DNA of 64,000 bases. Origin: Bryobacterales bacterium (GTDB lineage Bacteria > Acidobacteriota > Terriglobia > Bryobacterales > Bryobacteraceae). The DNA is taken from contig JADZBH010000006.1 in the NCBI GenBank assembly GCA_020852175.1, positions 170,734-234,733 on the forward strand, given 5' to 3'. Below, one piece after another: positions 39,486 to 48,054 of this stretch. A model generated the notes under the pieces. That model saw only the letters and a list, made by a program, of their open reading frames with translations. It was not told the DNA's origin and did not search any database. Each line of letters opens with the position of its first letter. Positions within the stretch are counted from its first letter, which is position 1. The translations under genes and the position numbers were made by a program.

Positions 39486-40451
39486 ATGACGCTTACTCGC
39501 AGAGACTTCACGCGCGCGGCGGCCGCGATTCCCCTGGCGGCGCACGCGGCCAAGCCCAACTCCACCATCCACGGCGTCAACATCGGCGTCATCACCTATA
39601 GCTTCCGCTCCCTGCCCGGCGCCAACAGCGCGGAAGAGACGCTGAAATACTGCGTGGAGTGCGGCGTGAGCGGCATCGAGCTAATGAGCGGAGTCGCTGA
39701 AGTTTATGCCGGCGGGCCGCAACCGCCGCCCCGTCCCGCTGGCCCTGCCATGGCCAAGGGCGGCCAGAAGACGGCGCCCACGCCCGCGATGATCGAGGCC
39801 CGCCGCAAAGCCGCCGAAGCGCTGTCGCAGTGGCGCGTCTCGGCCTCCATGGACAGATTCAAAGCGTTCCGCAAGATGTACAACGACGCCGGCGTGCGCA
39901 TTTACGCCTTCAAACTGCCGCCCACCCTGGAGATGCCCGACGCCGAGTATGAGTACATCTGGAACGTCGCCGAAACGCTTGGCGCCAACCATCTCACGAT
40001 GGAGCTGCCCGCCAACGGCCGTCTGCTGGAACGCGTGGCCGTCTTCGCCGCCAAACGGAAAATTCCCATCGCCTTCCACACGCACGGGCAGGGCGGTTCA
40101 TCCATGTTCGACAAGGTGCTGGCCGCTTCGCCCTACACGGCGCTAAACCTCGACGTGGGCCACTACTTCGGCGTCACCGGCGAATCGCCCGTGCCCATCA
40201 TCGAGAAGTACCATGCGCGCATCGCCAGCCTGCATTTGAAGGACCGCCAGGCGCCCGAGGCCGGACGCGGCGGCGCCAACGTGCCGTGGGGGCAGGGCGC
40301 CACGCCGCTGAAGGAGATCCTGCGAACCATGCGTCGCGAGGGGTACAAGTTCCCGGGCAGCATCGAGTACGAATACGAAACGCCCGCCGGTTCCAGCGTG
40401 CTCGACGAAGTGAAGAAGTGCGTGGCGTATTGCCGCGCCGCACTCGCCTGA
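39486..40451 (+). CDS. Exported sugar phosphate isomerase/epimerase family protein
   Basis: A 321-residue TIM-barrel protein of the xylose isomerase-like (AP endonuclease 2) family. AGGAGG five bases before the ATG fixes the start. A Tat-type leader opens it, MTLTRRDFTRAAAAIPLAAHA. Barrel features include CGVSGIELMSG, metal-site candidates in MELPANG and IAFHTHGQGG, LNLDVGHYFGVTG and ARIASLHLKDRQAP, and the final PGSIEYEYE. These give the Glu, His, Asp and Glu expected around the metal. Reaction not known. Its position beside the xylonate dehydratase supports a role in sugar or sugar-acid use. Confidence 0.88.
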   Translation: MTLTRRDFTRAAAAIPLAAHAAKPNSTIHGVNIGVITYSFRSLPGANSAEETLKYCVECGVSGIELMSGVAEVYAGGPQPPPRPAGPAMAKGGQKTAPTPAMIEARRKAAEALSQWRVSASMDRFKAFRKMYNDAGVRIYAFKLPPTLEMPDAEYEYIWNVAETLGANHLTMELPANGRLLERVAVFAAKRKIPIAFHTHGQGGSSMFDKVLAASPYTALNLDVGHYFGVTGESPVPIIEKYHARIASLHLKDRQAPEAGRGGANVPWGQGATPLKEILRTMRREGYKFPGSIEYEYETPAGSSVLDEVKKCVAYCRAALA

Positions 40452-40460
40452 AGCCAGCCG

Positions 40461-41987
40461 TTACTGGTGCGTCGCGGGCCGTTTCGGAGGCCGCAGCAGT
40501 TCCTCGGGAAAATCGGCGGCGTGCGACCCCTTCGGGTTGCGCAGGTTCTGGGAGTTGCCCCGGTCCGGCCAAATTGGCATCTGCATGCCGCCGGTTTTCT
40601 CCAGCACGTCGAAGAGGCGCGCACGCATCCGTTGAATCACCGGCTGGTGCGCCTCGCTGTAAATGAGGTTGTGCGATTCGAGCGGATCCTCCCGCAGATC
40701 GTACAACTCGTCGGAATCCCAGATGCCGTGATAGCGGATGAACTTGTAGCGGTCGCCGCGCAGGGCGTGCATGGTCGGAGTTTGCGGGAAGTTGCGCTCC
40801 CAGTAGTACTCGTAGAGCAGTTCCTTCCGCCAGTTGGCCGCAGGTTTGCCGGCCGCCAGCGGCAGCCAGTTCTGGCCGTCGCCATCGGCGGGCGCCTGCA
40901 AGCCCATGGCGCCCATCACGGTCGGCATGATGTCGATGTTGGCCACCACCTCCCGCGCCGTGCGTCCGCCTTCAAACAGTTCCGGGCAGCGCGCCAGCAA
41001 GGGCACGCGCATCGACTCCTCGTAGGCCGTGCGTTTGTCGATCAGCCCATGCTCGCCGAAGGCGAAGCCGTTGTCGCCCATGTAGATCACCAGCGTCGAA
41101 TCCAACTCGCCGCGCGCCTTCAGAGCGTCGAACACGCGGCCGATGCTGTCGTCCACCGAGCACAGCGCTTCGGCGTACTGCTTATAGAAATGCGCGATGT
41201 CCAGCGACGAATGATACGGATATTCGACGCCGTGCCAGGAGTTGCGCTGGTTGCGAACCCACATCGGCCGCCCGCGCGCCATCTCTCCACCAGCCGCCAT
41301 CGTCGCCGGATATTTGAACTCCTTGTCCGCGTACCTCCCCTTGTGGCGCGCCGCCACGTCGAAGTTCGCGTGCACGGCCTTGTGAGACAGGTAGAGGAAA
41401 TAGGGCTGGTCCTTCTTCCGCCCGTTGATCCACTCCAGCGCGTAATCGGTAAGCTCGTCGGTGATGTAGCCCTTTTGCGGCACCTTCTTCCCATCCACGT
41501 TCAAACCGTTGGGTGTGGGCAAATAGGTGCCCTGCCCGCGGAAGCTCACCCAACGGTCGAAGCCCGGCTGCGGCGCGTCGCTCTCGCCGCCCATGTGCCA
41601 CTTGCCAATGAAGGCCGTCGCGTAGCCCGCCTTTTGCAGGTGCTGGGGAAACATCACCGTACCCGGCGGAATGGGCGTATTGTTGTCGATAATGCGGTGG
41701 CGGTGGGCGTACTTGCCCGTCAACACCGAGGCCCGGCTGGGGCTGCAGAGAGCCGTCGTCACGAAGGCGTTCGGGAAGTGGCAACCCTCGCGCGCCATGC
41801 GGTCCATCTGCGGCGTCTCCAGCCACTCCTGGCCCTTCAGGAACCCCATCGCGTCGTAGCGATGGTCGTCGGCAAGGATGAAAATAACGTTGCGCGGCTT
41901 GCCTCCCGTCCGCGACGTTTGCGCCGTTTGGGCCAGCGACGTGGCGGCGCCGGCGGCCAGGCCGCCCAGCAGGCTTCTACGTTTCAT
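40461..41987 (-). CDS. Exported sulfatase
   Basis: A 508-residue arylsulfatase-family hydrolase, probably for sulfated glycans. The Tat-type leader is MKRRSLLGGLAAGAATSLAQ. The formylglycine signature is C81-S-P-S-R-A-S-V-L-T-G. Calcium ligands include DD40-41 in FILADDHRYD and the later YMGDNGFAFGEHG. The FIGKWHMGG motif follows the usual spacing. A formylglycine-generating enzyme or anSME is needed and is not in the window; the radical SAM protein at 10827 is not obviously one. The gene converges with the isomerase gene, 9 bases apart. Confidence 0.95.
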   Translation of the reverse strand: MKRRSLLGGLAAGAATSLAQTAQTSRTGGKPRNVIFILADDHRYDAMGFLKGQEWLETPQMDRMAREGCHFPNAFVTTALCSPSRASVLTGKYAHRHRIIDNNTPIPPGTVMFPQHLQKAGYATAFIGKWHMGGESDAPQPGFDRWVSFRGQGTYLPTPNGLNVDGKKVPQKGYITDELTDYALEWINGRKKDQPYFLYLSHKAVHANFDVAARHKGRYADKEFKYPATMAAGGEMARGRPMWVRNQRNSWHGVEYPYHSSLDIAHFYKQYAEALCSVDDSIGRVFDALKARGELDSTLVIYMGDNGFAFGEHGLIDKRTAYEESMRVPLLARCPELFEGGRTAREVVANIDIMPTVMGAMGLQAPADGDGQNWLPLAAGKPAANWRKELLYEYYWERNFPQTPTMHALRGDRYKFIRYHGIWDSDELYDLREDPLESHNLIYSEAHQPVIQRMRARLFDVLEKTGGMQMPIWPDRGNSQNLRNPKGSHAADFPEELLRPPKRPATHQ

Positions 41988-41995
41988 GAGCGTGC

Positions 41996-42022
41996 ATCCC
42001 TTCTTGTTCCATCCGAAGGGAT
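41996..42022 (-). repeat. Inverted repeat in the sulfatase leader
   Basis: ATCCCTT (41996-42002) and AAGGGAT (42016-42022) flank 13 bases, directly before the sulfatase ATG at 41987. On the mRNA it would pair a purine-rich stretch that could be the ribosome site. A TACGAT -10-like element overlaps its far end. Confidence 0.3.
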
Positions 42023-42052
42023 CGTATCACCTCGCGCCCCGGCGCTTACCGG

Positions 42053-43441
42053 CTAAAGACTCACCACCGGCTTGCCGTGTTCGTCCACGTGCGGATACGG
42101 CCCGCCCCGGCGGAACCGGTCGAGAATGAAATCGTCGTACTGCGGCGTAGGCTCGAAGTACCCGCCTTTGCGAATGTGCTCCTTCACGCGGGCCTCATCC
42201 AGTTCAATGCCCAGCCCCGGCGAGTCCGGCACGGCGATGAAGCCGCGGTTCACGATGGGCTTCGGCGCGCCGCTCACCAGGCTGTCCCACCAGGGAATAT
42301 CCACGGCGTGATTCTCCATGGCCAGCATGTCTTTCAACGTCGCCGCCATGTGCACGCTGGCCAGGCAGCCCACGGGGGAACCGGCGAAGTGGATGGCCGT
42401 CCGCACGCCGTGCATCTCCGCGTAGTCGGCAATCCGCTTGGTTTCGCGGATGGCGCCGGAAGTGAGCGGATCGGGATGGATGATGTCCACGGCGCGATGG
42501 TCGATCAGGTCCTTGAACCCTTCCTCCAGTCCGAACAGGCTCTCTCCGGTGGCGATCGGCGTGACCGTGGAATTTGTCAACTCGCGATAGGCCCGCCAGT
42601 TCCGCGGCGCGTCGCCCCCCGGCCCCAGGTGGCCCACCTGGATCATGTCCTCGGCCCAGGCGAGGTCGAAGCGTTCAAAGGCGCGTGCATAGCGGATGCT
42701 GTCGTTCAGATCGAGCGGTCCAAAATGGTCGGTGGCCAGGGGTGCTTCAAAGCCGATGGCGTCGCGCACGGCCTGCACATACTCGCACAGATAACCCAAC
42801 CCTTTTTCCGTCGCCGTGCCGCGCGTATTCACGGCTCCGGGCCGTTTGGCCACCAACCGCGTGCCCAGGTCCATCTTGAAATAGGTGAACCCCATCTCCT
42901 TGCGCTTCTTCAACCGATCGGCGAACACCGCTGGATCCTCGCTCTGGTCGGTATCGCAGTAGATGCGAATCCGGTCGCGGTACTTGGAGCCAACCAGCCG
43001 CCACGCCGGAACGCCGTAAACCTTCCCGGCGATATCGTGCAGCGCCATGTCCAACGCGCTGTATCCGCCGCCCAGCCGCTGCTGGCCGGCGAAGTTGCGC
43101 ACGCTGTCCAGAACGGGCTCAATGGCCAGGGGGTTCTTTCCCACGATGTGCGGCTTCAGCACCAGAGCCGTGCCTTCCCGGCCGGCGTCGCGCACTTCAC
43201 CAAGCCCGTACACACCCTGGTTCGTGTCGATGCGGATCACCGGATAGTCATAGTTCGAGGCGATCAGCACCGAGCGCATGTCGGTGATTTTCAGTTGGCT
43301 CGGGGCCGAGTTCCGGTTCACGCCGGCGTTTGCCTGAGCGGACGAGACGCCCTTCGTCCACTGGAACAACCCGGCGAAGGCGGCCGTTCGGGCCAGGAAG
43401 AGTCTGCGCTTGAGCGCGCGCGGATGAGTTGTGGAGAGCAA
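42053..43441 (-). CDS. Exported enolase-superfamily (mandelate racemase/MLE) enzyme
   Basis: A 462-residue protein starting with TTG at 43441. A perfect Shine-Dalgarno AAGGAGGT sits six bases upstream of this start. The leader is Tat-like (ALKRRLFLARTAAFAG). The enolase-superfamily body shows GLGEVRDAG, then the second-strand lysine candidate FTYFKMDLGTRL, the metal-ligand Asp/Glu in LATDHFG, AWAEDMI and PIATGES, and a late His in RTAIHFAGSP. This matches sugar-acid dehydratases such as the gluconate, galactonate or mannonate groups, but the substrate cannot be fixed. It fits the neighbouring xylonate dehydratase and sulfatase. Confidence 0.9.
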   Translation of the reverse strand: MLSTTHPRALKRRLFLARTAAFAGLFQWTKGVSSAQANAGVNRNSAPSQLKITDMRSVLIASNYDYPVIRIDTNQGVYGLGEVRDAGREGTALVLKPHIVGKNPLAIEPVLDSVRNFAGQQRLGGGYSALDMALHDIAGKVYGVPAWRLVGSKYRDRIRIYCDTDQSEDPAVFADRLKKRKEMGFTYFKMDLGTRLVAKRPGAVNTRGTATEKGLGYLCEYVQAVRDAIGFEAPLATDHFGPLDLNDSIRYARAFERFDLAWAEDMIQVGHLGPGGDAPRNWRAYRELTNSTVTPIATGESLFGLEEGFKDLIDHRAVDIIHPDPLTSGAIRETKRIADYAEMHGVRTAIHFAGSPVGCLASVHMAATLKDMLAMENHAVDIPWWDSLVSGAPKPIVNRGFIAVPDSPGLGIELDEARVKEHIRKGGYFEPTPQYDDFILDRFRRGGPYPHVDEHGKPVVSL

Positions 43442-43446
43442 GGTCC

Positions 43447-43454
43447 ACCTCCTT
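43447..43454 (-). promoter_or_regulatory. Perfect Shine-Dalgarno site of the enolase-family gene
   Basis: AAGGAGGT on minus is an exact complement of the usual 16S anti-SD, with AGGAGG six bases before the TTG at 43441. It decides the start codon. It contrasts with the many genes here that have no such site. Confidence 0.7.
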
Positions 43455-43508
43455 GCCCCAATACACTACGCCTTTCCAACTCCGTTGGCGATGGCCGCGG
43501 CGCGAAAC

Positions 43509-43952
43509 CTAGCGGAAGGCCACTTCCCAGGGCTTCTTCTCGCGCTTTTCGTCGCGGCCTTCCAAACGGTCGTACAGGTGCAGTTTGTTCACCGTGCCCA
43601 ACCCTTCGTTGTACAGGCTGGTCAATCCGAATACCGCGCGCAGATCCTCGGTGAAGGCATGGAACGCTTTCAGTTGAACGGCCGTCGCCGGGTAGCGTTT
43701 GCCCGCCGCGTTCTGCCATCCGGACTGATAGCCAAGCTCCACCAGGGACAGGATTTCGCCTCCGGTCACGGCGCCCGCCTGAACGAACTCGGGTTGGCCG
43801 CCGGAGTTCTCGCGCACGTCGGCGGCGATGCCGTCACGGCTTACGCGCGTTGCGCCTTGCGCTCCGGAAGACACGGAGAAGCCCGCTCCGCGAGCCTGGT
43901 CGAGGCGCTCTGAAAAGCTGGGCACATGAGGTTTCTCTCGGCGGAAGAACAT
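43509..43952 (-). CDS. Small conserved-looking protein of unknown function
   Basis: A 147-residue protein that I do not recognise. It has no signal peptide or membrane helix and is rich in charged residues at both ends (MFFRREKPHV and the ending KKPWEVAFR). The middle segment VTGGEILSLVELGYQSGWQN and the later AFTEDLRAVFGLTSLYNEGLGT look like a globular alpha/beta domain. It is divergent from glpK, with a shared TATAAT-like element in the gap. Its position gives no clear hint about function. Confidence 0.65.
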   Translation of the reverse strand: MFFRREKPHVPSFSERLDQARGAGFSVSSGAQGATRVSRDGIAADVRENSGGQPEFVQAGAVTGGEILSLVELGYQSGWQNAAGKRYPATAVQLKAFHAFTEDLRAVFGLTSLYNEGLGTVNKLHLYDRLEGRDEKREKKPWEVAFR

Positions 43953-43964
43953 GGTTCGACTTCC

Positions 43965-43972
43965 ATTATAAT
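43965..43972. promoter_or_regulatory. Palindromic -10 shared by glpK and the divergent small gene
   Basis: ATTATAAT is its own reverse complement. It offers TATAAT on plus (43967-43972, 15 bases before the glpK ATG) and on minus (43970-43965, 12 bases before the ATG at 43952). No -35 is convincing in either direction, and no Shine-Dalgarno site is seen for glpK. Confidence 0.55.
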
Positions 43973-43987
43973 TCGCAGATACCCTCC

Positions 43988-45466
43988 ATGGCCCGCTACA
44001 TTCTCTCCCTCGACGAAGGCACCACCAGCGCCCGCGCCGCGCTTTACGACCGCGAAGGCCGCCGCGTGGCCATGGAAGCCAACCCTATCGAATGCAACTA
44101 CCCGCGGGCGGGTTGGGTGGAACAGGGCGCGCTCGGCATTTGGGAACAGCAGCTTGACGCCGCCCGCCGCACGCTGCGGCGCGCAGGCGTGGACGCCCGG
44201 GACGTGGACGCCATCGGCATCACGAACCAGCGCGAAACCACCGTCGTGTGGGATCGCACCACCGGCGAACCCATCGCGCCCGCCATTGTCTGGCAATGCC
44301 GCCGCACGGCTGGATTCTGCCAGGAACTGGCCCAGCGGGCCGGGTCGATGATTACCGCCAAAACCGGCCTCGTCGTGGACGCCTACTTCTCCGCGAGCAA
44401 GATCCGCTGGATTCTCGATCACGTTCCCGGCGCGCGCGGGCGTGCCCAGGCGGGCGATCTCCTGTTCGGCAACATCGACACATGGCTGATCTGGAAGCTG
44501 ACCGGCGGAGCCTCGCACGTCACCGACGTCTCCAACGCTTCGCGCACCATGCTGATGAACATCGCCACGGGCGAATGGGACGGCGAACTGCTTGCCCTGT
44601 TCGACATTCCGCGGGCATTGCTGCCGCGCATCGTGCCATCGAGCACGGTGGCGGGCATGGCGGCCGCATCCCACCTGGGCGCGGAAATCCCCATCGCCGG
44701 CATCGCGGGCGACCAGCAGGCGGCCCTCTTCGGACAGGCCTGCTTCCGCCCGGGCCTTTCCAAAAACACCTACGGCACGGGATGCTTCGCGCTGCTCCAC
44801 ACGGGGACGCACCAACCCGTCTCGGCCCATCAACTGCTGTCCACCCGAGCCGCGCAAACCGGCGCCCAGGCGCAGTACGCCATCGAAGGCGCCGTCTTCA
44901 TCGCGGGCGCCGCCGTGCAATGGCTGCGCGACGGCCTCGGGCTGCTCTCCACGGCCGCTGAAAGCGAGGCCGTGGCGCTCTCCGTGCCCGACTCGGCCGG
45001 CGTCTATCTGGTACCTGCCTTCACCGGGCTTGGCGCGCCCCATTGGGACGGCCATGCCCGCGGACTCATCAGCGGCCTGACGCGCGGCGCCACGCGCGCG
45101 CACATCGTCCGCGCCGCCCTGGAAAGCATCGCCTACCAAACGCGGGAACTGGTGGAGGCGATGGAAGCCGACTCGGGCCAGGAGCTCACCGAACTCCGCG
45201 TGGACGGCGGCGCCACGGCCAACCAGTTCCTCATGCAGTTTCAGGCCGACCTGCTCGACAAACCCATCGTCCGCCCCACCGATATTGAAACCACGGCCCT
45301 CGGCGCGGCTTATCTCGCCGGACTCGCCACCGGCTTCTGGAGCGGCACCGGAGAACTCGAACAGTTCTGGCGCGCCGAGCGGGTTTTCACGCCCTCGATG
45401 GATTCCGGCACGCGCGAGCGGCTTTTCTCCGGCTGGAAGGACGCCGTCCGCCGATGCCGCGGTTAG
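43988..45466 (+). CDS. glpK: Glycerol kinase
   Basis: A 492-residue FGGY-family kinase that phosphorylates glycerol to glycerol 3-phosphate with ATP. The start MARYILSLDEGTTSARA is typical. Family landmarks are GITNQRETTVVWDR, IVWQCRRT, NIDTWLIWKLTGG, GIAGDQQAALFGQ, TYGTGCFALL, FTGLGAPHWDGHARG and LRVDGGATANQFLMQFQAD. The glycerol-binding residues in those segments are conserved. No glpF, glpD or regulator is nearby. The next gene starts inside its last 13 bases, which ties glpK to the cytochrome/UnbV cluster, possibly by chance. Confidence 0.97.
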   Translation: MARYILSLDEGTTSARAALYDREGRRVAMEANPIECNYPRAGWVEQGALGIWEQQLDAARRTLRRAGVDARDVDAIGITNQRETTVVWDRTTGEPIAPAIVWQCRRTAGFCQELAQRAGSMITAKTGLVVDAYFSASKIRWILDHVPGARGRAQAGDLLFGNIDTWLIWKLTGGASHVTDVSNASRTMLMNIATGEWDGELLALFDIPRALLPRIVPSSTVAGMAAASHLGAEIPIAGIAGDQQAALFGQACFRPGLSKNTYGTGCFALLHTGTHQPVSAHQLLSTRAAQTGAQAQYAIEGAVFIAGAAVQWLRDGLGLLSTAAESEAVALSVPDSAGVYLVPAFTGLGAPHWDGHARGLISGLTRGATRAHIVRAALESIAYQTRELVEAMEADSGQELTELRVDGGATANQFLMQFQADLLDKPIVRPTDIETTALGAAYLAGLATGFWSGTGELEQFWRAERVFTPSMDSGTRERLFSGWKDAVRRCRG

Positions 45467-48054
45467 CCCGCATTACCGCCGGCACGCTCGCCCTGCTCGC
45501 TCTTTCACTAGGCCAGACCGGCACTCCGGCATCTTCATCCGCGGCTTCGGACCGCGACACGCTGGACCGTTTCCGCAACCTCGGCAAGGCCTTCTTCGAG
45601 AACCCCACCACGCATGAGCAGGCCGTGGCGGAGTTCCGCAAGGCGGCCGCGCATCCGCTGTCCACCGTGGCCGACCGCGTCAACCTTGGCGCCGCCCTGC
45701 TCGCCGCCGGACACAACGCCGAGGGCATCGCCGTGCTGGAACGGGCGCAGGCGCTCGACGCCACGCTTCCCCACACATGGTTCAACCTCGGCATTCAATA
45801 CAAAAAGGCAGGCGACCACGAACGCGCCCAAGTACAACTCGAACAGATGGCGCGCCTTGTGCCCGACGAACCCATCACGCACTACAACCTCGGTGCGCTC
45901 TACAAACTCGCCGGACGGATTGGGGACGCACGCCGCGAATTCGAGCGCGCCGCCGCGCTGGCCCCGCACCTGGCCGCGCCGCACTTCCAACTCTTCAACC
46001 TGCTGCGCCAGACCGGCGACACCGAGGGTTCGCGACGCCGCCTTGCTCTTTTTCAACAGGCCAAGCGGGACGCCGAAGCCGCGCCCGCGCCCGAGGACAT
46101 GGAATGGAGCTTCTACTCCGAGGTGATCGACGACCGTCCGGCGGCCCCGCCGCCCGCCTTCCCCGCCCCGCTCAGCGAAGCCCTGGGCGACTTCAACAAC
46201 GATGGCCTTCAGGACAAACTCGTCTTTCGCGGCGGCGCCCCCGTGCTGCTCCGCGCCCAGGGCAGGCGTTTCGCCGAACAGCCTCTGCCCGCACCCCAGG
46301 GCGTCTATCGGGCCGCCGTCTGGCTCGACTACGACCATGACTACGATCTCGACCTCTTCCTCCTCGGCCCCCGCTCCGTTTTGCTTCGCAATCGCATGGA
46401 GGCCGGTTTCGAGGATGCGACCGCCGGGTTCCCCTTCAGCACCGGCGACGCGCAATCCGGCGTGGCGTTCCGTTATGTCCCCGATACGCGCGGCATGGAT
46501 CTGCTGGTTCACTACGCCGGCCGCTCCAGCGTGCTCTACCGCGACCGCCTTGGCGGCCGGTACGAGGCCACGCCCGCACCCGGTTTCCCTACGGTTTCCG
46601 CCGCGCCCAAACCGGCTGGTGACACCTGGGTGAGCGTCCGTCTGATCGGAGTGAAGAACCTGAAGCTCGGCGAGGGCTCCGAGGTCGAGATCAAGGCGGG
46701 CAGCTTTTACAGCAAGCGCATCTACCACGGCGCTCCCTTGCGTTTCGACCTCCCCGCCGTCCGGGAAATCGATGCCATCCGCATCACCTGGCCCAACGGC
46801 CTCATCCAAAGCGAAGCCCGGCAGCCGGTGAACCGCGCTCTCATTTTCAAGGAGGCGCAACGGCTCTCCGGCTCCTGCCCCACCATCTGGACCTGGAACG
46901 GCCGCGAGTTCGAATTCGTCACCGACATCCTCGGCGTGGCTCCGCTGGGCGCGGCGGCGGGCAACGGAGAGTCCTTCGCCGTCGATCATGAGGAATCCAT
47001 CGTGCTGCCTCCCGGATCGCTACTCCCGCGCGAGGGCCGCTACGAGATCCGCATCACCGAAGAACTCGCCGAGGTGACCTACCTGGATCAGGTGAGCCTG
47101 CTCGCCGTCGATCACCCCCAGGGTTCGCGCCTGGTGACGAACGAGAAATTTCAGTCGCCCCCCTTCCCGCCCATGCAACTCCACGTGGCATCGGACGTAA
47201 CCCCTCTCGCGCTCCGCGATGGGGTGATCGAGTTGCCGCCTCACGCCGGACGCAGGGTCGCGCCCATGTTGCTGCTTACCGGGTGGGTGGATTGGCCCGA
47301 CGGCAGCACCTTCCTGGGTTCCGCCCAACGCGGCACGCCGCTCACACTCCCCAGGCTAGAAGCTCAAACCGCCGATGGACGCTGGCACACCGTATATAAG
47401 GAAATGGGTATGCCAGCCGGCAAGCCGAAAACCATTGCCGTCGATCTCGCCGGCCGGTTACCCAAAGGCGCCCGCCGGCTGCGCATCACCACGAACCTGG
47501 CGCTCCACTTCACCGCCGCCTCGCTGGCCAGCACTACGGCTGCCCCGCCTGCGCACCGCGTGCCGCTCGACTCGGCTGAGCTTCGCTTCCGCGGCTTCTC
47601 CCGCGCGCTCATCGACCCGGCCCGCCGCCATCCGGAACGTTTTTTTTACGCCAATCCTTCGCCTGAATCGATGTGGAATCCCACACAGGGTACCTATTCA
47701 CACTATGGTCCCGTCGCTCCGCTCTTGGATAAAGTGGACGAACTCATGTTGATCATGGGCTCGGGCGACGAAGCCGCCCTTTCCTTCGGTCCGTCCCTTC
47801 CGCCCCCCGCCGCTGGCCATGTGCGCAGTTTTGTACTGGTTGCCGATGGGTGGGCGAAGGATCAGGACCCGAACACCGCCTTCTCTCAATCCGTCGAGCC
47901 GCTGCCCTTCCATGGCATGTCCGGCTACCCCTATGGTGCAGCCGAGCGCTTTCCTGACACTCCCGCGCACCGCCAGTGGCGCGAGCAGATGAATAGCCGT
48001 CCAGCGCTGCGCCCGCTGCGTGCGCTGACGAAACCAAGGAGGGTTTCCGAATGA
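45454..48054 (+). CDS. TPR and ASPIC/UnbV domain secreted protein
   Basis: An 866-residue protein with a signal peptide (MPRLARITAGTLALLALSLGQ). TPR repeats (about 70-205; for example TWFNLGIQYKKAGDHERAQV) come first. An FG-GAP/VCBS-like propeller region follows (about 240-380) with EALGDFNNDGLQDKLVF and WLDYDHDYDLDLFLLG. An ASPIC/UnbV-type segment lies near 390-455 (EIDAIRITWPNGLIQSE). A long extra C-terminal part begins with CPTIWTWNGREFEFVTDILG and continues to the end. Its role is unknown; related proteins are linked only loosely to surface attachment. It overlaps the cytochrome gene by ATGA and starts inside the end of glpK. Confidence 0.85.
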   Translation: MPRLARITAGTLALLALSLGQTGTPASSSAASDRDTLDRFRNLGKAFFENPTTHEQAVAEFRKAAAHPLSTVADRVNLGAALLAAGHNAEGIAVLERAQALDATLPHTWFNLGIQYKKAGDHERAQVQLEQMARLVPDEPITHYNLGALYKLAGRIGDARREFERAAALAPHLAAPHFQLFNLLRQTGDTEGSRRRLALFQQAKRDAEAAPAPEDMEWSFYSEVIDDRPAAPPPAFPAPLSEALGDFNNDGLQDKLVFRGGAPVLLRAQGRRFAEQPLPAPQGVYRAAVWLDYDHDYDLDLFLLGPRSVLLRNRMEAGFEDATAGFPFSTGDAQSGVAFRYVPDTRGMDLLVHYAGRSSVLYRDRLGGRYEATPAPGFPTVSAAPKPAGDTWVSVRLIGVKNLKLGEGSEVEIKAGSFYSKRIYHGAPLRFDLPAVREIDAIRITWPNGLIQSEARQPVNRALIFKEAQRLSGSCPTIWTWNGREFEFVTDILGVAPLGAAAGNGESFAVDHEESIVLPPGSLLPREGRYEIRITEELAEVTYLDQVSLLAVDHPQGSRLVTNEKFQSPPFPPMQLHVASDVTPLALRDGVIELPPHAGRRVAPMLLLTGWVDWPDGSTFLGSAQRGTPLTLPRLEAQTADGRWHTVYKEMGMPAGKPKTIAVDLAGRLPKGARRLRITTNLALHFTAASLASTTAAPPAHRVPLDSAELRFRGFSRALIDPARRHPERFFYANPSPESMWNPTQGTYSHYGPVAPLLDKVDELMLIMGSGDEAALSFGPSLPPPAAGHVRSFVLVADGWAKDQDPNTAFSQSVEPLPFHGMSGYPYGAAERFPDTPAHRQWREQMNSRPALRPLRALTKPRRVSE

